A model generated the notes under the pieces. That model did not search any database and was not told the DNA's origin. It saw only the letters and a list, made by a program, of their open reading frames with translations. This document shows, one piece after another, positions 58,560 to 64,000 of a stretch of 64,000 nucleotides of DNA (the stretch's first letter is position 1; every line of letters begins with the position of its first letter). The DNA is from Bacteroidota bacterium (GTDB lineage Bacteria > Bacteroidota > Bacteroidia > Bacteroidales > Dysgonomonadaceae): the NCBI GenBank assembly GCA_023388315.1, contig JAEWGM010000001.1, positions 60,457 to 124,456 on the forward strand, read 5' to 3'. The translations under genes and the position numbers were made by a program.

Positions 58560-61500
58560 ATGAAACAACGAATTTTATTTGCAATATTATTTGCAGTTAT
58601 TTTTCATCCATCTTTTTCACAACAAATTAACACGGATAGCTTAAAGAAAAACTTAAGCTCTTCTTTAAGCAATATTTATAGGGAAACTTTGCTTCGCCCC
58701 GGCAGGGTTACAGTGGACAGCATCGCCATAAACGAGCGGAAAAAAAGCATCGAGTTTCACACCAACTTGTCGCTTTCTTACCTTCCGATGCGCGAGCAAA
58801 CCGTGCAACTTATTTACGACAGCGTTAGGTATCACTTGCCGGCTACGCAAAAAAAATACCGCATCGGCGTGTTTTCCGATCAGCAGGAAATAAGCACGCT
58901 GGTTCCCAACTTTTACCGCCAATCGGCGAAGGATAAAAACCGGATGATTTCGCACAAAGTGAAAACACCGCTTATAACCAACGTCTCCGCGCCCGAAAAC
59001 GCATTCAACAATGGGCTTGCAAACAATCACATCGCTCTTTGGCAAAGCCACGGATGGTATTATGAGCAAAAACTCGGCCGATGGGAATGGCAGCGTGCCC
59101 GCATTTTTCAAACTGTAGAAGATTTGTACACGCAAAGTTATGTGCTTCCGTTTTTAACGCCTATGTTGGAGAACGCGGGTGCCAATGTGCTGTTGCCGCG
59201 TGAGCGGGATTACAACAAACACGAAGTGATTGTTGACAACGATTCACCCGACGGAAAATACACCGAAACCAACGGCAAAGAACGTTGGCAGCAAACCGCT
59301 TCCCTAGGGTTTGCTAACCCGAAGAAAGTGTATCTCAATGGAGAAAATCCATTCACAATGGGAACCGCCCGACAAACGAAAACCGTTTCACGGGGCGCGG
59401 AAAGCATTGCCACGTGGACGCCCGATATTCCCAAAGCAGGAAATTACGGCGTGTATGTTTCCTACCAAACCGTGAAAAATAGCGCCGAAGACGCGCTTTA
59501 CAGCGTTTATCACGCCGGCGGCCGCACCGATTTTTCCGTGAACCAAACAATGGGCGGTGGGACGTGGATTTTTTTGGGATATTTTGATTTCGATAAAGGG
59601 CAAAACCAAAAAATCACGCTTTCAAATAAAAGCAAACGCGCAGGTAAAATAGTAACGTCCGATGCCGTGAAAATCGGCGGCGGAATGGGAAACATTGCCC
59701 GAATGCCCAATGCCGAAGGTTTTGAAAAAGAAAACACCAAAAGTTCGGAAACGGCTGTTACCAAAGAAAATGTGCTTTCCAACATTAAATACGAACCCGA
59801 AATTAGCGGCTATCCCCGTTACACGGAAGGGGCGCGCTATTGGATGCAGTGGGCGGGCGTGCCCGACTCGGTGTACAACCGGACGGAAGGCAAAAACGAT
59901 TACACCGACGACTACGCCAGCCGTGGCGTGTGGGTAAATTGGCTGGCGGGCGGCTCATCGGTGCTTCCAAAAGCCGAAGGCTTGCATATTCCGGTGGATT
60001 TGGCCTTCGCCTTTCACACCGACGCGGGTACGTTTTGGGGCGACACCATTGTGGGAACGCTGGGCATTTATATGACGCGTTTCAACGATGAGAAATTCGA
60101 AAACGGGCGCTCACGCTGGGCATCGCGTGACCTTACCGAGCTAATAATGGACGAAATAACCAACGATATTCGTCGTGATTTTGAGCCCGATTGGACGCGC
60201 CGCCATCTTTGGAACCGCTCGTATGCCGAAGCACGCATCCCCAACGTCCCAACGATGCTGCTGGAGCTGCTTTCGCACCAAAACTTTGCCGATATGCGCT
60301 ACGGCCTCGACCCCACTTTTCGTTTTACCGTGAGCCGCTCCATTTACAAGGGAATGCTCAAATTTATTGCTTCGCAATACAATCGCCCGTACGTTGTGCA
60401 ACCCTTGCCGGTGAAAGATTTTAGCGCGGCTTTTTCGGGCGACACCGAGGTAAAACTAACTTGGAACGCCACAGCCGATACGACAGAACCCACGGCAAAC
60501 CCTCAAAAATATATCGTGTATACACGCGTTAACGGCACCGGATTCGACAATGGCGTTATCGCGAATACCAACAGCCATACAATGCGCATCGAAAAAGACA
60601 AGATATACAGCTTTAAAGTGGAAGCCGTGAACGAGGGCGGGCGAAGCTTTCCGTCGGAAATTCTGTCGGTTTGCAGAAAATCCAATCAAAAAGGCGAAGC
60701 CTTAATTGTCAACGGATTCACGCGCGTTTCGGCTCCTCACAGTTTCACCACATCCGAAGACAGCATTGCCGGATTTGCCGGCAGCGTGGACAATGGCGTG
60801 CCGTATATTGCCGATTATCACTTCATTGGACAGCAAAACGAATTTCGCCGTGTGATTCCGTGGATGGACGATGACGCCTCAGGCTTTGGCGACAGCAACG
60901 CCAATTACGAGACGACCAAAATCGCAGGCAACACGTTCGATTATCCTTTCGTGCACGGACAAGCGTTTGCCGAGGCCGGATATTCATTCGTATCGTGTGC
61001 GGCAAGTGCCGTGGAGAACGGTTCGGTAAATTTATCGAATTATAAGCTGGTGGATTGGATTTTGGGCAAACAACGCGAATGGAGCGTTGCACGCGGAGCT
61101 ATGCCTCCGAAGTTCAAAACATTTTCTAAAACGCAACAGCAGGCCATCACCGATTTTTGCAACAACGGCGGAAACATTATTGTGAGCGGCGCCTTCGTGG
61201 GAACCGATTTGTGGGAAAATCCCCGTGCCACTAAAGAAGACAAAGATTGGGCGCAAAACACGCTCAAATTTAAATGGCGCAACAACAATGGAGCGGTTAC
61301 GGGAAAAATAAAAGCCGTTGCCTCGCCTTTTGAATCGATAAAAGGTAAATACAAGTATTACAACGAGTTGAACAGCAAAGGATACGTGGTGGAACATCCC
61401 GATGCCGTGGAACCCGCCGATGAAAACTCCTTTACCGTTTTCCGCTATTCGGAGAATAATTTAAGCGCCGGAACATTCTACAAAGGTGAAACGTACAGCA

Positions 61501-61589
61501 CATGCATCTTGGGTTTTCCCATTGAATCAATAACAGAACAAAGCCAGCGAAATGAATTGGTGAAAGGGATTTTGAAGGCGATGGAGTAA
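58560..61589 (+). CDS. Secreted golvesin/amidase-like protein (often named xanthan lyase)
   Basis: The 1009-residue protein has a signal peptide (1-20, HPSFSQQ). An N-acetylmuramoyl-L-alanine amidase-like fold is split: a first part at about 145-225 (ALWQSHGWYY; NAGANVLLPRERDY) and a second at about 475-610 (DLAFAFHTDAGTF; TMLLELLSHQNFADM), with a golvesin-C-like beta domain inserted (about 225-375). A fibronectin III-like domain (about 625-710) and a C-terminal domain with a Rossmann-like IIVSGAFVGTDLW follow. Zinc-type His and Glu residues of amidase_3 are visible. Substrate unknown; peptidoglycan is a fair guess. It starts 9 bp after folA. Confidence 0.8.
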   Translation: MKQRILFAILFAVIFHPSFSQQINTDSLKKNLSSSLSNIYRETLLRPGRVTVDSIAINERKKSIEFHTNLSLSYLPMREQTVQLIYDSVRYHLPATQKKYRIGVFSDQQEISTLVPNFYRQSAKDKNRMISHKVKTPLITNVSAPENAFNNGLANNHIALWQSHGWYYEQKLGRWEWQRARIFQTVEDLYTQSYVLPFLTPMLENAGANVLLPRERDYNKHEVIVDNDSPDGKYTETNGKERWQQTASLGFANPKKVYLNGENPFTMGTARQTKTVSRGAESIATWTPDIPKAGNYGVYVSYQTVKNSAEDALYSVYHAGGRTDFSVNQTMGGGTWIFLGYFDFDKGQNQKITLSNKSKRAGKIVTSDAVKIGGGMGNIARMPNAEGFEKENTKSSETAVTKENVLSNIKYEPEISGYPRYTEGARYWMQWAGVPDSVYNRTEGKNDYTDDYASRGVWVNWLAGGSSVLPKAEGLHIPVDLAFAFHTDAGTFWGDTIVGTLGIYMTRFNDEKFENGRSRWASRDLTELIMDEITNDIRRDFEPDWTRRHLWNRSYAEARIPNVPTMLLELLSHQNFADMRYGLDPTFRFTVSRSIYKGMLKFIASQYNRPYVVQPLPVKDFSAAFSGDTEVKLTWNATADTTEPTANPQKYIVYTRVNGTGFDNGVIANTNSHTMRIEKDKIYSFKVEAVNEGGRSFPSEILSVCRKSNQKGEALIVNGFTRVSAPHSFTTSEDSIAGFAGSVDNGVPYIADYHFIGQQNEFRRVIPWMDDDASGFGDSNANYETTKIAGNTFDYPFVHGQAFAEAGYSFVSCAASAVENGSVNLSNYKLVDWILGKQREWSVARGAMPPKFKTFSKTQQQAITDFCNNGGNIIVSGAFVGTDLWENPRATKEDKDWAQNTLKFKWRNNNGAVTGKIKAVASPFESIKGKYKYYNELNSKGYVVEHPDAVEPADENSFTVFRYSENNLSAGTFYKGETYSTCILGFPIESITEQSQRNELVKGILKAME

Positions 61590-61747
61590 GAGTAGATAAA
61601 GTCAAAAAGCGAACCTCTTTAAGATCAAAAATAAACGCAATATAGTAATGCTATTTTCCAAATCAGCCTTACTTTCTTGCGAACGACAACAACCAAACGG
61701 CTCTATCTATCCTATAATCAGAAAGGGATATTCACTAATCCCCTAAT

Positions 61748-61784
61748 AAAAGCCAACTAAATCATTTAGGAATAGTTGGCTTTT
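61748..61784 (+). terminator. Hairpin at IS left end
   Basis: AAAAGCCAACTA (61748-61759) pairs perfectly with TAGTTGGCTTTT (61773-61784), then a T-run. It may stop read-through into the transposase gene from outside. Confidence 0.75.
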
Positions 61785-61787
61785 TCG

Positions 61788-61795
61788 TATCTTTG
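61788..61795 (+). promoter_or_regulatory. -7 box of transposase promoter
   Basis: TATCTTTG, 58 bp before the ATG at 61854. The leader contains a CCCCG/CGGGG inverted repeat (61803-61836). Confidence 0.4.
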
Positions 61796-61853
61796 ATAAA
61801 AACCCCGCATTTGCAGTTTGAGGCTCAAAACGGGGGTAATCACCAATAAAGAT

Positions 61854-63221
61854 ATGGCAAAAATACAAAAAATTTCCCAGATTCAACCTACTTTAGGATT
61901 TACAGAGTTTGATATTTACACGAGTTATCAAAAAAGTTTTCTTTCTAGCGAATTAGGCAAACTTTATCAAGCTTTCCCGTTTGCCGAGTTCTGCAAAAGC
62001 ATCAACTTACAAGAAAATCGTTTGGGCCGAACCAGCTATTTTTCCCCACAAGGTAAAGTAGCCTTGATGCTGCTAAAATCCTATACCGGATTTTCCGACT
62101 CCAAACTCATAGAACATCTGAACGGCAACATTCATTATCAGCTGTTTTGTGGTATCTATATCCATCCGCAAGATCCGCTGACCAACTCTAAAATTGTGAG
62201 CGACATACGGGTCGAATTAGCCGATTTATTGGATATTGATGCAGCACAAAAGGCCTTGGCTTCGTATTGGAAACCTTATCTTGAGAATCTGCACGTTTGT
62301 ATGACCGATGCCACCTGCTATGAGACTCATATGCGCTATCCAACAAATACAAAACTGATGTGGGAGTGCGTTCAGTGGCTTCACAAGCATTTGGTCGATT
62401 ACTGCGCTGAGCTAAAAATCCGTCGCCCCCGCAATAAATTTATTGATGTGAGTAAAGCCTACCTCTCGTACAGTAAAAAGCGCAAAAACAATATGAAGCG
62501 ATCGAAGAAAAAAGGAATTACACGGCGCTTGAAGCAGTTGCTAAGAAAACTATTTAGTCAGATGAAATCCTTGCTTAACGCTTACGAAAAGCAACTCAAA
62601 CTTACGGTCGACTTTCGCCGACGTCTCTCTGTGATAGAGAACGTACTCTTGCAGCAAGAGCAATTGTTTGAAGGCAAGAAAGTATCAAACCGTATTGTAA
62701 GTGTCGATAAGCCCTATATTCGTCCCATTGTCAGGGGAAAAGAGACCAAGAGCGTAGAGTTCGGCGCCAAAGTCAACAACATTCAGGTGGATGGCATTTC
62801 TTTTATCGAACACATATCATTTAACGCTTTTAACGAAGGCACACGTTTAATACAGTGCGTATTTCTTCACCAGAAACTTTTCAAAACACGCGTACGTTCT
62901 CTCTCGGCAGACAGAATTTACGCCACTAACGCCAATCGTAAGTTTTGCACCCGACACGAGATTTACACCTCGTTTGTGCGCAAAGGCAGGCCTGCAAAAG
63001 ACGAGAAGCAGCGAAACATCCTGCGCACGGCATTAAACCGCGAGCGGGCAACCCGTATGGAAGGCGGTTTCGGAACACAGAAGCAGCACTACTCATTACT
63101 GAAGGTGCAGGCTCGAAAACAAGCAACCGAAGTGTTGTGGATATTTTTTGGCATCCACACAGCCAACGCGGTAAAGATGATAGAAAAGATGGAGATAAAA
63201 AGCTTGAAGCAAACAGGCTGA
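61854..63221 (+). CDS. DDE transposase (DUF772 N-terminal, IS1182/IS5 group)
   Basis: About 455 residues from the ATG at 61854. The N-terminal DUF772 segment is visible (YFSPQGKVALMLLKSYTGFS, HLNGNIHYQLFCGI). The DDE residues are probably Asp in CMTDATCYETHMRYP, Asp in LSADRIYATNANRKF, and Glu in RMEGGFGTQKQHYSLLKV. A basic insertion (about 205-235) separates the first two. It seems intact. Copy number cannot be judged. Confidence 0.88.
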   Translation: MAKIQKISQIQPTLGFTEFDIYTSYQKSFLSSELGKLYQAFPFAEFCKSINLQENRLGRTSYFSPQGKVALMLLKSYTGFSDSKLIEHLNGNIHYQLFCGIYIHPQDPLTNSKIVSDIRVELADLLDIDAAQKALASYWKPYLENLHVCMTDATCYETHMRYPTNTKLMWECVQWLHKHLVDYCAELKIRRPRNKFIDVSKAYLSYSKKRKNNMKRSKKKGITRRLKQLLRKLFSQMKSLLNAYEKQLKLTVDFRRRLSVIENVLLQQEQLFEGKKVSNRIVSVDKPYIRPIVRGKETKSVEFGAKVNNIQVDGISFIEHISFNAFNEGTRLIQCVFLHQKLFKTRVRSLSADRIYATNANRKFCTRHEIYTSFVRKGRPAKDEKQRNILRTALNRERATRMEGGFGTQKQHYSLLKVQARKQATEVLWIFFGIHTANAVKMIEKMEIKSLKQTG

Positions 63222-63350
63222 CGTCATAAGACATATTCAGAAAAAGAAGAGCTTTCCATCGAGTTTTTCCGGTTTGCTGTGTCCGGATATCTCAATTTAC
63301 GCCACAAAAACTCAAAAATCACAGAAGAAATCTTGTTCTCTGCAAAAAAC

Positions 63351-63388
63351 AAAAAACAGAACTGATGGTTTTGTCAGTCCTGTTTTTT
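63351..63388 (+). terminator. Terminator at IS right end
   Basis: AAAAAACAG plus ACTGA pairs with TCAGT plus CTGTTTTTT with one mismatch, followed by T/A residues. Confidence 0.8.
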
Positions 63389-63457
63389 AAAAGGAATTTC
63401 ACGAATGTCCCTAATCTTACGCTCCTACAGAGCTGCTTTTCGGATGTTGCTTAACCC

Positions 63458-63502
63458 GTAGGGCGTTGCCCTACGCTATGTTATGATAGGCTTTCAGCCT
63501 AT
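63458..63502. repeat. Triloop hairpin pair
   Basis: GTAGGGC-GTT-GCCCTAC (63458-63474) and ATAGGCT-TTC-AGCCTAT (63486-63502) are perfect stems with 3-nt loops. In reverse complement they follow the GGGC-AAC-GCCC and CT-GAA-AG pattern of the elements at 1626-1941, with different outer bases. Confidence 0.7.
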
Positions 63503-63882
63503 ATGCAAAGACAATATTCTCATATTAAGCCATAGAAGCTGGCTCAAAAGAATATAGTACACGGATAGATTTAAAAAAAAATGCACTATTTATATTCTAG
63601 TTATCAGGGTAATAGCGATTATACATTCTTTTGTTATCTGTGAAAGTCAGTCTTATCTGTCTCATCCGTTTGCCTATTAGCATAAAAGTTTGACCTACGG
63701 ACAATTTATGTCTGCAAACCGTTGGTGATAAAATTTTGTGTCTTAGTGTCTTTGTGGCAAAATAATAGCCACTAAGGCGCTAAGACGCTAAGAAACAAGA
63801 AAACCAGACAAAATACATTCGTGCAAATTCGTGTCATCCGTGGCTTATTTGCAAGCGAATCGGAATTCGCTTGACCCGGGTT

Positions 63883-63999
63883 TCACAAATACAACCTGCT
63901 TTCATTTCCCATATTAAACAACAAATCAATGATGCTGGCGTTTTCCACAAACGCCATTTTGTTGCGAAAAACCTGATAATATGGTTTGGGTGAGAATGC
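63883..63999 (-). CDS. WbqC family protein, C-terminal fragment (5' end outside window)
   Basis: The last 38 codons are visible. They read PYYQVFRNKMAFVENASIID, then LLFNMGNESRLYL and a TGA stop. The pattern Y-x-Q-V-F, F-x-x-N-x-S-I-I-D-L-L-F-N-x-G is the conserved C-terminal end of WbqC-like proteins. The rest lies beyond the window. Family assignment rests on this short block only. Confidence 0.65.
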   Translation of the reverse strand, partial: AFSPKPYYQVFRNKMAFVENASIIDLLFNMGNESRLYL

Positions 64000-64000
64000 T

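Larger units (their letters stand above)
61725..63411 (+). mobile_element. Insertion sequence with IS1182/IS5-group transposase (ends tentative)
   Basis: The ends are inferred from an imperfect terminal inverted repeat: GGGATATTCACTAATCCCC at 61725 and, in reverse complement, GGGACATTCGTGAAATTCC ending at 63411 (about 20 of 31 bases match over the longer alignment). No convincing target duplication is seen. Inside the left end lies a 12-bp hairpin (61748-61784) followed by a TATCTTTG promoter box; inside the right end a terminator (63351-63388). Confidence 0.5.
63222..63880. other. Gene-free region rich in intergenic repeats
   Basis: After the IS tail (to about 63411) the region has no ORF of note. 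It holds triloop hairpins at 63458-63502, an imperfect GCTC/GAGC hairpin near 63421, CTTAGTGTCTTTGTGGC and GCCACTAAGGCGCTAAGACG words (63738-63795), and ATTCGTGCAAATTCGTGTCATCCGTGG words (63818-63842). These three word types are separate families. Confidence 0.6.

Noticed and set aside
1..64000. tRNA, rRNA, tmRNA and riboswitches
   Set aside because: I looked in all gaps for cloverleaf arms and known leader motifs and saw none. A covariance-model search would be needed to exclude small ones.

Overview
The window reads as a chromosomal segment of a Bacteroidota bacterium, most likely Bacteroidales. I see this from the many TAnnTTTG -7 boxes 15-80 bp upstream of genes, from the bamD-rpoZ-DUF4293 operon, and from phylum-typical families (DUF5686, DUF4890, DUF4293, two-domain PspC with PadR, the MurTKQ salvage cluster, HECLGH-type dipeptidyl peptidase III). 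The genus is not decidable by eye; a Dysgonomonadaceae/Tannerellaceae-like fermenter would fit. No rRNA, tRNA, CRISPR array or prophage was seen.

Layout. 1-4.9 kb: peptidoglycan salvage (AmpG-like MFS end, NamZ, MurT, MurK, MurQ). 4.9-7.2 kb: small hypothetical, lipoprotein, esterase, GNAT. 7.3-15.8 kb: FabH-like synthase, YbdG-like MscS channel, carboxynorspermidine dehydrogenase, bamD/rpoZ/DUF4293, GH3 protein, Crp/Fnr regulator. 16-29.5 kb: DUF5686 outer-membrane protein, DUF389, PspC/PadR, M23 peptidase, nicotinate phosphoribosyltransferase, YiiX-like lipoprotein, DUF368 carrier, GH43, DUF4890. 29.5-35.2 kb: a 2-oxoacid dehydrogenase operon (E1a, E1b, E2, E3, lipoate ligase). 35.4-37.7 kb: GT4 glycosyltransferase and ROK protein. 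37.7-43.4 kb: a six-gene TetR / outer-membrane barrel / ABC ATPase / two permeases / LolA-like cassette. 43.6-49.6 kb: aromatic amino acid fermentation (aminotransferase, ADP-forming acyl-CoA synthetase, IorB, IorA). 49.7-58.6 kb: DPP III, AAA ATPase, FolC, a toxin-antitoxin pair, two paralogous lipoproteins, DUF937, ThyA, FolA. 58.6-64 kb: golvesin/amidase-like secreted protein, an IS transposase, and a WbqC-family gene cut by the window end.

Three observations stand out. First, several intergenic gaps hold clusters of mini-hairpins whose stems differ but stay self-complementary around a 3-nt loop. Two clusters flank the E2 gene in inverted orientation, and nine of their ten units have the core GCGNAGC, known from DNA biophysics as an exceptionally stable hairpin. 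A second type lies at 1.6-1.9 kb as an inverted pair and at 63.46 kb as a single copy. Second, many gaps are filled with degenerate 6-13 nt word repeats, always between genes. Third, a toxin-antitoxin module sits between the intact folC 3' end and a second, diverged folC 3' fragment, as expected for insertion at the end of folC.

Functional logic: NamZ, MurT, MurK and MurQ turn peptidoglycan fragments into GlcNAc-6-phosphate. Aminotransferase, IorAB and the ADP-forming synthetase turn amino acids into aryl-acids plus ATP. ThyA, FolA and FolC form a folate/thymidylate neighbourhood.
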